The position numbers and the translations under genes are program-made. Shown here one piece after another: positions 1-10,794 of a stretch of DNA of 64,000 nt (positions within the stretch are counted from its first letter, which is position 1; every line of letters starts with the position of its first letter). Under the pieces are notes generated by a model. It did not search any database. It was not told the DNA's origin and worked only from the letters and a program-made list of their open reading frames with translations. This stretch comes from Datura wrightii. Lineage: Eukaryota; Streptophyta; Magnoliopsida; Solanales; Solanaceae. The stretch lies in the NCBI GenBank assembly GCA_035772735.1, contig JASDFA010000010.1, forward strand, positions 152,336,501 through 152,400,500. Reading direction: 5' to 3'.

Positions 1-702
1 ACATTGGGCATAAGTTTCATGGATCTACAGGGGTTCCAAAACATGGGGCGTAAGTCCTATGAATCTGCAGGGCATTTATGATTTTATGTACCTTCAATTT
101 TATAATTTTATTAATAAAATAGTAAGCAAAAATAATATTTTCAATAATTCTGTAAATAAATTCAAATAATCATCAGTAATATATAAAGATTTATTATAAT
201 TATTATTGGAGAAAACAACCAAAATAATGATAATAACCGAGATAATCTTTAAAATAAAATCATCATCGATCATCACATCTACTAGTCCTTCTCACTCTCA
301 ACAAATATTTACACTGATTATTGTTTATATATATTTTAAAGAAGAAAAAGGATAAATAGTATAAGAGCAATACCAAAATATATATAGCATTGTCTCAAGA
401 ACATAGGGTTATGGAATCTCTATCCTATCAAATTTAAGCATAATCATCTGAAAAACTATTTATAACAACATTATTTTTTACGAGAGTTGCTTTCTTTATT
501 GATATATTTCAGAAAAAATCACTACAATATGAAAACATGATAGCATAATGTAAGTTTAATTTAGTGCATAAATTAAACACGTACTCAAGATTTGAACATG
601 ATAATCTAACATAGAAACGGTACAAAGAACATACTTGAAGCGAAAGACATTATCGCAGAGAGAAGCAGAAGCGTTGGTAAAGAATTGATTTCTACCTCCT
701 TG
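1..702 (-). repeat. Left-edge repeat DNA, probably distal part of a copia 3' LTR
   Basis: No gene is visible. Read on the minus strand this continues leftwards from the LTR segment at 703-919, so part of it is probably the R/U5 portion of the same copia LTR; its outer end cannot be fixed. The first 75 bases contain two loosely similar copies of a motif with 'cataag/gtaagtcc' and 'atgaatctgcag', and a similar 'gggacttatg' motif lies at about 10615-10660, which suggests that the copia element landed in an older repeat. This is inference from sequence resemblance only. Confidence 0.35.
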
Positions 703-919
703 CCTTAGCCTTACGTTACCACAATCGTTACCGATGGAAAAGGTGTAGAGAATATGTGGTAAACCTAATGAGTGGAGGGAGGACCAATTTATAGAGGTTA
801 ATTAATTAAGACTTAATCTGGCACGTTCATCAAATAACTGGTGTACGAACGAGATTTATTTATTATTAAATATTAATTATAGGCTTTACATTAATTGGAC
901 CATAATAATAATTCTTATA
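703..919 (-). repeat. Ty1/copia 3' LTR segment (copy 1 of a direct repeat)
   Basis: About 200 bp repeats in the same orientation at 10290-10512, sharing for example 'ggaaaaggtgtagagaatat' and 'gtggagggaggaccaattta'. On the minus strand it reads like the front of a copia LTR: a purine-rich tract lies just before it (921-933), and 'tataaattggtcc' could be a TATA region. It sits directly downstream of the minus-strand RNase H, where the 3' LTR is expected. The inner boundary near 919 is estimated by comparison with the second copy. Confidence 0.65.
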
Positions 920-920
920 T

Positions 921-933
921 TCTCCTACTTGGC
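921..933 (-). other. Polypurine tract of the copia element
   Basis: On the minus strand this reads 'gccaagtaggaga', a purine-rich tract immediately 5' of the 3' LTR, where plus-strand DNA synthesis of an LTR retrotransposon would be primed. It follows the RNase H coding remnant by about 370 bp, a normal arrangement for the Solanaceae copia family it resembles. Confidence 0.5.
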
Positions 934-1998
934 GCAATAACCACATAACATTAACATTTAATGACACAAATATTATTTGTGAATCAAATAAATCTCTTCT
1001 ATAGTGTCCATCATACATAACACGATATGAAAAACCATTAATGCGAGTTATGGAGGTTATACATAATTTAATGCTACATACTCCCTTCTACTATATTACT
1101 AATTTATTATACTAGGTTCATAAGTTATAAAACATATAACATTATGGTCCGCAATAATGTCTCATTCATGAGACTTATCCTGTAATATCTCAAAACAATA
1201 ATGTGTACACTACTATGAGAAATAGAAAATTCATCAATATATATCAGAAACATGTATTGAGCTTAGAGTGTCAAAATATCATAAATGCATTATTCATAAG
1301 TACAACCAAGATCCATTCTTTAAACATGTTCTTTAAATGTCTTTGGTTGTAAGCCCTTTGTTAACGTATCTGCAATTATGAGATCAGTTCTAATATTCTC
1401 AAACAGTTAAGTACTTTAACTTCATATGTTTGGCATCTTTGGAGTACTTATCATTCTTGAAGAAGAATACTACTGCAATATTATCATAATAAATTTTCAG
1501 CAGCATGGTAATGATGTTGACAACATCAAGTCTTGAAATAAAATTTTACAGCTATAATGCATGAATTGTGGCTTCAAAACATGCCACAAATTCTGCTTCC
1601 ATTTTGGATGTAGCAATGACAGATTGTTTAGCACTCTTTCATGATATTGCTTCTTCAGCTAATAGGAACAAGTAATCAAATGTGGACTTTCTAGTGTCAA
1701 TGCATCCAGCAAAATCTGAATCCGAGTATTCAAAAACTTCCAAGTGATTGAATCCCTATAAATGAGCATATAATCCTTCAATCCTTTCAGGTACCTCAAG
1801 ACTTTCTTTGCAGCTTTCCAGTGATCAATTCTTGGGTTACTCTGATATCTTTCTAGCATTCCGACCACAAAATTAATATTCGGTCTTGTGCAAGTTTGAA
1901 TATATATCAAACTTTCAACAATAGAAGAGTAAGGAATTGACTCCATTTTTTTCACTCCACATTATTCTCCAGGCATTGCATGAGACTGAATTTGTCCC

Positions 1999-3113
1999 TG
2001 TTATTAGAAGAGTTTTGATGATTGACAGTTTTGATGATTGATTGTAAGTGATAAAGTTTTTACAACTGACAAAGTGAACCAGGTTCATATGCAGGTTCAT
2101 ATCCATATGTGGGTGTCAACCAGATTCATATACATACATATTTTTCATCATCAAAAAGGAGAAATTTGTTATGTGAAGATTTTGATGGCTGACATAGGTG
2201 AACCAGGTTCATTACACAGCTAAAGGTTTTGCAGGTATGAATTTGACTTGGATCTGGAAATATCAAATAAGAAAAACACGTGGAATTGAAGAAGTCCAAC
2301 GCATACAAGAAAATCAAGTCCTCTTAGCATTCTTTTCAAAAGGCAAGTTGTATTTGACTGAAGAGAGAACCAGATACGCACAAGGAAACCAAATCCTTTT
2401 AGGATTCTTTTCAAAAGGCAAATTGTATTTGACTAGGAAAGAACCAGGTATGAAAAATCTGACTTGAGAAAATTAAGTCCTTTTGGGATTCTTTTTTCCT
2501 TATTTGGGATAAGGAAATATTTGAGGAAATAAACTTTTTTTTAGGATTCTTTTTCCTTATTTGAAATAAATCTAGGTTTGACAAAAACCACGTCCTTTGG
2601 TGCTATATAATGATCATAAACAACCACAGAATATAGCTATTGCATTGGCTGTCAAGGAGATTATTCTGAAGCAATAGTCATTCATAGCAAGAAATACTCT
2701 CACTGGACCAGGTTCCTGCAAGCGAAGAATTGGAGCAGAAGAATTATCTTTTCTTGATTGAGTTTGTTATTTATATTTTTGAGTTATAACTTTCTCTTCT
2801 AGAGTTAGTTGAGTCAAGTTACGTTGGTGCGATTGAGTTGTACTTTAGAGAATAGAGTTTATAGTCTTTGAATAAGTGATTGCAGTTTGAGAAAACTGTA
2901 GAGATTGGGGTACTAGAGTTAGTCTCTTTGATTGCGGAGTTGTAATCTAAAACCTGTTCGTGAATTGAATAAAGTCCTATTCGATAGGTCGTGTTTTTGT
3001 TACTCCCTTGAGCAAAGAGGTTTTTCACGTTACATATGTGTGTTCTTTATTATTCTGCACTTGTGATTTAATTGAACCAGATTCAATATCGTAGATAGCT
3101 GGTGGTGATTTCA
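1999..3113 (+). mobile_element. Solo LTR of a copia-type retrotransposon, nested, TSD TCCC
   Basis: A 1115-bp LTR-like unit that begins TG, ends CA and is flanked by TCCC on both sides (1995-1998 and 3114-3117). Removing the unit and one TCCC makes the minus-strand copia reading continuous: KGD lies on one side and DKFSLM on the other, in the same frame. Inside are LTR features on the plus strand: a TATA box (TATATAA, 2604-2610) and AATAAA (2968-2973), followed by the 'ttactcccttgagcaaagag' block that I associate with the 3' part of Solanaceae copia LTRs. There is no internal coding region or second LTR, so this is a solo LTR left by recombination. The 4-bp duplication is one shorter than the usual 5 bp. 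Confidence 0.75.
2322..2470 (+). repeat. 75-bp direct tandem repeat inside the solo LTR
   Basis: The block containing 'attcttttcaaaaggcaa' occurs at 2329 and again at 2404, a period of 75 bp, with about 80 percent similarity across two units. A third, more decayed partial unit follows ('gggattcttttttcctt', from about 2480). It lies upstream of the LTR TATA box, a usual place for U3 enhancer repeats, so a regulatory role in the original element is possible but not shown. Confidence 0.6.
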
Positions 3114-3299
3114 TCCCCTTTTTAAATAGGAACAATTCTTGTTGAATAATTGTTCATGTTAAATCTCTCTAGAAACTCTTTCAATATAGCCTTTCTGAGA
3201 CAGTCCCAGTAATCCTTGTGAACTATCACGAAATATTTCTACCCTTATCACATAGGATGCCTCATTCATATCTTTCTCTTCAAAATTCATAGAGCGAGA

Positions 3300-4705
3300 G
3301 TGTTTCGTCCACCCCCACCGGGCCACTAGGATGGATCTACTTCATAGACGGTACACATTCTAGGGCGCGGTGGTCTGCTATGGTATATTTTCTCATCCAA
3401 TATCACTTCAGACGAGCTGTCACAGCCTACACACCAATCATCCAGTAGACTCCTGCTACTTGCTGGTTGGTTATCATCAGGGGCCGGCATATTCAGATCA
3501 ATACTTTTCGGTGACAGTATCTCCTTGCAGCTATCAAGTTCTTTCCTTATGGCCACCACATCATTTTCCAACACTTCAACTTTCGCACATAGGCCCTCAA
3601 TTTGTCAATTACCGGTTTCATGGCCTTTTCGATGGATAGATAAAATAGTCTTTGCTAATTTAAAAAATTAAACATTATGAGCCCGGGCCTTATGTGTCGT
3701 CTTTAGGATGCCCTTTCCTGGTGGTGATTTAGCCCTGTTGGTTGGTGATGAAACCGCTGTATTTTCATAAGACCTCGACGGTGGAGGAGTTGATGGTTCC
3801 ATAATCAACTTGGGACGCTTTGAACTTGGGGAATCCTTGTCTGTCTTGGTGGCTAAAGTAATCATTCCCTCAGCCTTCACTGTTTTGTCCAATGGCCTGA
3901 CAAAGTACAATTGGCATGAAGGCAAAGCAGACTGATGATAATAAGATAGAGCATAAAATTTGCTTTTTTGCTTGGCCTTCTGTTGAATCGCTCAGGGATA
4001 ATCTCCCCCACATTTATGTGTCTACGATCCATAATGCAAGATACTAGTACTGCGGTCTCAATGAGAACATTTGTTGTGTTTTTGGAGGGAATGATGCAGG
4101 CACATACCAGTTCAAGCCACATTCATGCTTCAAATTTGAGATCATGCCGCTGAATTTGTAATAGCCCAATGCGGTTGACCCACAGCAATGATTTTGGCCA
4201 CCCAATCAAACTGATCATCTTTATCTACTAGTTTCCTTTTGAAGTCTCGACTTGAACGAGTTGGGTCAGCCTAATAAATAGAGTTGATTTCATCTGGGAT
4301 GGTGTGAACTTCTTAGCCTCGTACCAGCGCAGAAGATAAACATGGCATCATATCAACTCGGCCTTTGTGATTCAAGATGTCCTGTCATTCCCTATAAGAG
4401 GCATTAAACTCCCGCACCAACTTAGGAAGGTAAGGATCAAAGGGCATTGTGAAAGACTCCCAATCGCGAATTTGAAATTGATCATACATATCTGAAAAGT
4501 CATCCTTGAAGGAGTCAACGTCAAATCAATACTCTACATTGTTAGACCGTTTCTCCTTGAATTGGACATAATATTTCTTCATCTTGTTGAGCCCAAAGCG
4601 AAGTTGATCAATCTGCTTGTCCTCATCGAACTCTACTCCTTGATTTATGGCATCAGTCCTTGGTTCTTTCCCTTTACCACATTGCCTACAGATGGACATA
4701 ATGCT
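3300..4705 (-). pseudogene. Decayed ORF with 'putative plant transposon protein' domain
   Basis: Minus-strand coding remnant with several stops and frameshifts. From 4705 downwards it shows GVEFDEDKQIDQLRFG, LPKLVREFNASYRE, INSIY.ADPTRSSRDFKRK, DKDDQFDWVAKIIAVGQ, then CIMDRRHINVGEIIPERF near 4035 and RPLDKTVKAEGMITLATKTD near 3900-3840. It ends with a proline/serine-rich linker and a charged, probably coiled-coil tail (LENDVVAIRKELDSCKEIL, 3574-3510). These blocks match what I remember of the uncharacterised 'putative plant transposon protein' domain (Pfam Transposase_32, from memory) found in plant LTR-element ORFs. Its biochemical role is unknown. It has the same orientation as the gag-protease remnant at 6390-8760 and may be the extra downstream ORF of that element. 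It abuts copia RT at about 3293. Confidence 0.6.
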
Positions 4706-6389
4706 GCAAAGAAATATTAGTGATACATGCTACTATTTTTGTCTTTTTGATAATATGAAAGTAAAAGAAATAGCTAAACTAAGCTAGAAATTAAAATCTC
4801 AGAATTGGACTACAATAAGTTGAAACATCGTAATCATATATTGGAGAACTGGCGCTCCAACTATGAAAAGCAAGTGGAGACCCGCGAGTCGCAGCTAAGC
4901 CGCAGGCCTGGGAAGACAACTGGGCAGAATAGGCGTTATCCTAGTGCTACATTGGCGTTTCACCGGCCTCAACCTACGAGCGCAGGTGAAACGCGGGTGT
5001 CGGGCAGTGGCCTGAAGCCTCCAATCCATACCTGCGCCTCAGCCTGCATTTCACAGGACCTGACCGACAACTCGCAGGTGATGCGTCATTCAGCATTATT
5101 AAACCCAAATCAGCTAAACAAAAATATCTCAAGTTTATGTCTTACTCAACTCACCCCCACATTATGATTTTAGCCATTCAAACAGCACAACAGAATAAAA
5201 ATGATGATTTTTTCCTTAAGAAAGACGTCAACCCATCTATTATCGGGCAAATTATGTATTTTAAGCACATGAGATTACTCAGATTTCACCCCCAACTATT
5301 ATATCAAACAAACAAATTCATATAGCATTTTTACCTAGATGAGTACCCACACCAACATTATGCAATTTTCACTTCCACCAACATACTCACACTATTAGAG
5401 TCATTCAACAATGGAAGAGCACAAGATCGGAAATGGGGAATATGGTTTAAGAAGATTTTGAATCTAGCATGCTTAATTTTGAACGAGCATTCTCAAACAA
5501 CAAGTAGAATAAGAGCAATGAATACACATATCGATTGAGAAGAGATAAAAAAAACTAGATTAGAACTCAGTGTCTTGATTAACAATGGCTAATCTTCAAG
5601 GAGTAGAAGCTCTTTTGCTTAGTAAGAGCTTAGTGAGAGATGGTGAAATGAAGAGAATGGATAAGGGGAAATTTATAGGAAGAAGGAAATGAGGTTGATT
5701 GGTGGATTGAGAACGTGAGTTTAATGGGAGTTAATGAGATGAAGCTGGAATGTAATGATTGGTAGGTGGTTTATGGAGAAGGTGAAAAGGTGGAGAAGAA
5801 GGATTTTTGGGGATTTAAAAAAAAAATTTGACCGGTTTGGGATAATTATGGGTTGGGTCGGTCAATGAATTTGGTCGATATTTCAAATAAAGTACTTACC
5901 TACGCCTGAGATGGACTTGCGGCAGCTGGTGGTGACTAGTGTTTCGCAGTTTCAAGCGTAGGTGACCACTGCTTGTGCCCAATTAATTGCTTGCAGGCTT
6001 CGTTTGATCGGCGTTTCACGGATTGCCACCTGCATCTAGCTGGTGATTCACAATTCACCCTTCAACGTCCAGGTTCACTAGTTTAAGCTTGCGCCAAACT
6101 TGCGTTTCGGAGGTTGCCACAGATGTTTTGCAGGTGAGACGTCGGGTCTCCCCTTTTTCTGCAAACATTTTGGACTCCTCTTGCGCTTGGGCAGTGACTC
6201 GCGCTTGAGCACATGCGTTTCGCATGTCTCGTGAAGTGCTTGCCTTGTTTTTCTTTCACTTGGTCCCTCACTCAATCAACCTACAAAACAAAAATAATAA
6301 AAATGTCAAATTATCAAACACAAAAACACTTGGGTTTCCTTCCAATAAGCGCCTTATTTAACGTCATGGCACGATAAGTACCTCCTCAG
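4706..6389 (-). mobile_element. Non-coding retroelement interior, partly GC-rich with GCGTTTC motifs
   Basis: No credible gene. Two blocks (about 4870-5080 and 5890-6250) are much richer in G+C than the surroundings and carry many short variants of 'gcgtttcgcaggt' or its complement, for example 'ggcgtttcaccggcc', 'gaaacgcgggtg', 'ggcgtttcacgg' and 'tgcgtttcgg'. A similar block occurs in the LTR at 9930-10130. The stretch between them (5100-5880) is AT-rich and unremarkable. Short open frames here lie in this motif-rich DNA and match nothing I recognise. At 6330-6385 'cttccaataagcgccttatt' and 'aacgtcatggcacga' form the spacer that I associate with sequence just after the pol ORF of Athila/Tat-type elements. 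Confidence 0.5.
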
Positions 6390-8760
6390 TTATCAATTTT
6401 TTGGAGGGTCATCCTCCGAATCAACTTCATCCCCACCATTTTCATCTTGCTCCTCCTCTTCATCGAGGACCGCTATCACTTTGCATTCATCCAGGGGTGT
6501 TGTAGGTTGATACACCTTAAAGGTTACTTCCTCACCTCCCACACTAAATTTTAGCTCTCCAAGTTCTACATCCACCAATGCTCTACCCATTGCTAGCAAT
6601 GGTCGCCCTAAAATGATAGGCACCTCGACATCCATATTGTAATCCAATACGACGAAGTCTGGCTGGAAGGATAAATTTGTCTACATGAACCAAGATATCT
6701 TCCAACACCCCCACAGGTTTTTTGATGGATCTATCCGTCATTAAAAGCCTTAATGAAATGGGCTTGGGATTCCCCACCCCCAATTTCTTAAAAATGATAA
6801 GAGGCATCAAATTTATACTTGCCTCGAGGTCACATAAGGCCTTTTTGAAAATGCACAACCCAATGGTGTAAGGAATAGTAAAAGTTCTAGGATCCTCTCT
6901 TTTGGGAGCAAGATTACTCCCCATCATTGCACTACAATGGTGTGTTACTTTCCCTACACCAACATCAACAACCTTTTTTTTTTTTAACAATTCCTTCATG
7001 AATTTTGCATAGTCCGGCATTTGGAGCAATGCATTCACCAGAGGTATATTTATGGAAAACTTGCTAAATATCTCAATGAATTTCTTGATTTGATTGTCCT
7101 CTTTCTTTTTTTATAACCGCTGAGGATAAGGAGGCGGCATTCTAGGCTCTTGACCTTGTGCATTTTAGGCCTCCTTACTTTTTTTTTCTCAGCATCAACA
7201 TCCTTGGGTGCAACAACCCCTCCTTCTTCAGCAAACACTTCTTCATCATTGATAACATTTGGTGCTTTTGATACTGCATCTTTTACTTCACTTCGCATTT
7301 TGGGGTCAACAACATTCTTGGGCTTAACACCCCCATCAGCCAAGCACCCTCATCAGCCAAGATCTTCCCGCTTCTTGTGACAATGGCCATATAATTATTA
7401 TCCTTCTTGGGATTAGGCATTGTGTCACTAGGAAGTGTGCCCTTTATTCGGAGATTCATTTGGGATGACAAGTGATTCATTTGAGCTTCCAAGTGTTTAA
7501 TAGAAGCTGAATGTGAACTCATTGTTTGGGCAAGGTTAGACACCTCCCCTTTTAGCTCCTTTACCCTCCGTAGACTCGACCTTCTTTCAGACTCTAGATA
7601 ATATTTCTTCAATATTAGAGTTTCCAACATCGTTCACTCCGAGTTGCATTTGGGGGTTTTTAGCCTTAGGAGGGGGAATATATGGGTTCGAGCTTCCGTG
7701 GTAACATTCTGTGTCACTATTTAGTTCATGACTTCCCCATCTTTTGTTTCTATCAATCCAACCTTGGTTATCACGATTTCTCTAACCTTGATTCTCTTTA
7801 CATGGATGCCAAGGGCCTTGGTTGGCACCTTGGTATCCCGAGCGAGAACCCACCATTTGACCTTCCATGAATTGACACTCTTCCTCATACCTTAGTGGTG
7901 AAGCTTCACCCTCATATTGCATGGTACCTTAAGCCCCCGTAGCATTGGCATTCTCGGACCCGATTTTCATGACATATTTTTTCATTAATTCAAGATGGGT
8001 TATCATCTTTGTGAGGGTCTCTTCTCTCTCTTTATCTCTTTTCCTCATTTTCTCAGTCACAAGGCTTGAACTAGCACTACTTAAGGGCACTTCAGTGTCC
8101 CTAGTGTGCCATGCTTGATTTGTTTCGGTCGTCCTATCCCAAAGAGCCTTGGCTATCTCATAAGGTTGGTCCATGAGAGATCCCCTAGCTAATTATTAGT
8201 CACTGATTAATGAAATCTAGGGATCGATAAAACTCTAAAGTAGCATTCCATCTGGTAGCCCCTGGTTTGGACATAAAGTCACTTTCTTCTTGACCCGAAG
8301 TCATGCTTTATGTAAGGGTTCACCCAGAATTTTCCTAAAGTTGGTAATATCATCTCTCAACTGCAAAATCCTCGATGGAGGCCAGAACCTATCTAGAAAA
8401 AGCTTCCGTCAATTCTTTCCATGAAGTAATACACCCCGTAGGAAGCTCCTCTAGCCACATGGTAGCTTCTCCAGTCAAGAAAAATGGGAAAAACCTTAGT
8501 CTAATCGACTCTTGACTAATATTGTTAATGTTGAAAGGTTGGAATATCTCAAGGAAATTCCGAGGATGTCGATTAGCTTCCTCACTCGGTTTTTCCTCTA
8601 AAGAGTCCTTTTATTTGTAGCAGGTGTAACATTATGTTGCTCACATGAAACACCACATTCCTCACTGTGGCTAGTAGGCGAATGATACCCGCTACTTCTG
8701 GCATCATTGGATCATCATCCTCATGGTCCATGTGGCCATCCTTGAGAGTATTGGTTCATA
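6390..8760 (-). pseudogene. Athila-like Ty3/gypsy gag-protease remnant
   Basis: Minus-strand remnant read from 8760 downwards. The gag capsid part at about 8600-8250 shows PRNFLEIFQPFNINN, IRLRFFPFFLTGEATMWLEE and LTEAFLDRFWPPSRILQLRD. A linker follows (8174-7929, with a charged helix), then LEAQMNHLSSQMNLRIKGTL and NYMAIVTRSGK (about 7520-7370). The aspartic protease is at 7038-6400, with FTIPYTIGLCIFKKALCD, CDLEASINLMP and DVEVPIILGRPLLAMGRAL. The protease signature D-[TL]-G-A-S has Glu for Gly (DLEAS), which should kill activity. Reverse transcriptase, RNase H and integrase are missing. Stops and frameshifts are frequent in gag. With the tRNA-Asp-like PBS at 8863-8880 the lineage is most like Athila; I am sure of gypsy and less sure of the lineage. 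Confidence 0.8.
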
Positions 8761-8862
8761 TCAATCAGCCTAAAGAGACACCATAACAACAAATGTAAAA
8801 ACAAAATACAAGATGCTCAATTAATTCAAATGAACAATCAACTAGGGGCAATCTAATCCTAA

Positions 8863-8880
8863 TCCCCAGAAATAGTGCCA
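8863..8880 (-). other. Primer binding site (tRNA-Asp-like) of the Athila-like element
   Basis: The minus strand reads TGGCACTATTTCTGGGGA, four bases inside the LTR end at 8885. From memory the Athila PBS complementary to tRNA-Asp is TGGCGCCGTTGCCGGGGA; the copy here matches at 13 of 18 positions, and four of the five mismatches are transitions expected from deamination of methylated cytosines. Confidence 0.6.
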
Positions 8881-8884
8881 AAAT

Positions 8885-10289
8885 TGATGACGTCCAAATC
8901 CACTCCTCACTAGGATAAAGTGTAAACAGTCGTCGCAATATAATTATCTAACTTGTGAGTCAGGATCGAATCCATAGGGAATAGAGATTTGATGCCACAA
9001 ATTTTCTATCAAAATGAATTATGTTGCATCATTGTCTTAAAAATGAAAAAGTAAATATTGGGGATTAAAATGATCTCAAATAGAATTTAAATTTAATCAA
9101 GCAACTACAATACAACCTACTTGAATAAGCAAAGATGAGCAAGAGTTAGAGATGCGCTATGGGCGGGGCGTCAATTGGATTGGAGTTAATTAGGAAATCA
9201 AATCATTACCCACAAGCATAAATAGTCGTTCACAAGGAAATACTCTATATTTCTCAACCACTTGAGTATCTTTTGCCATGGGTTTTCTCAAACCCCAAGG
9301 TCTCATACACATCAATTACTACAACTTGGGCAAGAATTGACTATCTCTAGCCTCAATTCTTAATGGGTGTATAACAATGGGTTTTGGCTATCTCTAGCCC
9401 AACTCCACAAAATCAAAACTCAAACACCTACCATTATTTTTTCAATCATATTTCATTTCCCTTTTTCAAGCAACAATAGAATAATTAAACACAACTCATA
9501 TTTGCAACTATGGATAATTCAATTATAATTTGGAGAAAATAACATATTAATGCTAAATAAGTAAGTCTAAGAATAAAATAGCAATACTCAATCCAATTTA
9601 GCCCCTATCATGTACATACCCCTAACAAGATATTTAGTTACTCATGGATGAAGAAAAAGAGATTATATTAAAAAATAAGACCATATTATTCATCATCAAG
9701 AGTAAATTTCAAGCTTAAGGTTGTTCTTCAATGGAGGTTTCTACCTTAACGAGGAAGAAGAAGATGAAGAAAAATTCTCTCTCTCTTTCTCTCTCTAGAA
9801 ATTCAAAACAATATAATACAATAATGGAATGAAATTTTTGGTACTTTTCAAGGAATGTACAAAAGTAGGTTAAGATGCTCCTCTTTTTTTGTGTTGGATG
9901 ATTTTACCCCTTTGATGACGGTCTCACTTGCTAAACACCGATGTTTCGCCAATTCTTATCCGCGGGGTGCCGTTTGTTCGCAATTATGGGTCAGTAAGTC
10001 CAGCTATGCGTTAGCACCTGCATTCCGTAGATGTGCCATCGACTTCCTAACAGTTCTCCTCGGCATTTGGCCTATGTTTGGCATGCGTTTCGCAGGTTGA
10101 CACTTGCAAAACGCAGGTCCTCTTTCAGCCCAAACCATGCTTTTTATTCAAGTTCTTCACTTTATCTGTTTAAATCGAATACATATAAACATTCAACAAA
10201 AAGGGCATAAAACCTTTCTAATTGACTTGAAAACCAAGCAAAAACTCATGTTTAAAAGTCTAATGAGTTAGTAAATTACCAACTCATCA
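8885..10289 (-). repeat. 5' LTR of the Athila-like gypsy element
   Basis: A 1405-bp unit with inverted ends TGATGA (8885) and TCATCA (10289), so the canonical TG...CA is present. Its inner end is four bases from the PBS, and its outer end falls inside the copia LTR segment starting at 10290. It contains a GC-rich block at 9930-10130 with GCGTTTCGCAGGT-type motifs. No matching second LTR is present on the left, so the 3' end of the element has been lost. Boundaries come from the terminal inverted repeat and the PBS, not from an LTR pair. Confidence 0.6.
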
Positions 10290-10512
10290 CTAGCCTTATG
10301 TTACCACAACTATCAACGATGGAAAAGGTGTAGAGAATATGTGGTAACCTTAATGGGTGGAGGGAGGACCAATTTATAGATGTTAACTATTTAAGACGTA
10401 ATCCAATACGTCCATCAAATAACCGGTGTATGGACGAGATCTATTTTTCATTAAGTATTAGTTATGGCTTTTACATTAATTGGGTCAAAAATAAAATAAA
10501 TATTTCTTACAC
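10290..10512 (-). repeat. Ty1/copia LTR segment (copy 2 of the direct repeat)
   Basis: Direct repeat of 703-919, about 85-90 percent alike by eye over 190 bp. If both belong to one element, this is its 5' LTR start, broken at 10289/10290 by insertion of the Athila-like LTR. The outer end is placed at 'ttcttacaca' (to about 10512), where similarity to the other copy stops. Confidence 0.6.
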
Positions 10513-10794
10513 ATAAAATATAAATATTATTATACCGATAATGAAAATATTATTTATAGCAAAAATAAAATGATAAAAATCAAATTTAATGTATGGGGTA
10601 CATTTTTATCCCCGGGACTTATGCTTTTACATCCAGGACTTATGTCCAAAATTCTGGGCTTAGCTTTATAGATCTATATCTTTAATTTGCGACCCAATAT
10701 TTTTTTGGCATGCCTCGCCCCAAAACTCACCCCCGAAACGCTTTTAAAAACAGTGATATGGATTAATCACATATCTAATTATTGTTTTCCTATA
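10513..10794. repeat. Old repeat flank between copia LTR and Helitron
   Basis: No gene. It contains paired motifs 'gggacttatg' and 'aggacttatg' (10615-10655) and 'cgccccaaaactcacccccg', a phrase I have seen often in Solanaceae intergenic repeats. Related motifs occur in the first 75 bases of the window. Confidence 0.3.

Larger units (their letters stand above)
1305..3290 (-). pseudogene. Ty1/copia RT-RNase H remnant split by a solo LTR
   Basis: Minus-strand coding remnant of a Ty1/copia polyprotein. From high to low coordinates, 3290-3118 encodes the end of reverse transcriptase (visible: ASYVIRVEIFRDSSQGLLG, LSQKGYIERV), with frameshifts and a stop. After an interruption at 1999-3113 the reading resumes at about 1995 with DKFSLMQC, then IPYSSIVESLIYIQTCTRPN and WKAAKKVLRYLKGLKDYML (1955-1720). 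The RNase H part follows (about 1700-1305) with MEAEFVACFEA, KDAKHMKLKY and a terminal ADTLTKGLQPK. Integrase, gag and most of RT are absent, and sequence of another element abuts at about 3293. Several frameshifts and stops rule out function. The family identification rests on these conserved blocks and is firm; the copia lineage is not assigned. Confidence 0.85.

Noticed and set aside
4805..5167. 120-codon open frame in GC-rich DNA
   Set aside because: It runs through the GCGTTTC motif block of the retroelement interior, matches nothing, and relates to no neighbouring coding remnant.
6078..6275. Two overlapping minus-strand basic open frames
   Set aside because: Same GC-rich motif block; both frames are open only because stops are rare at this composition.
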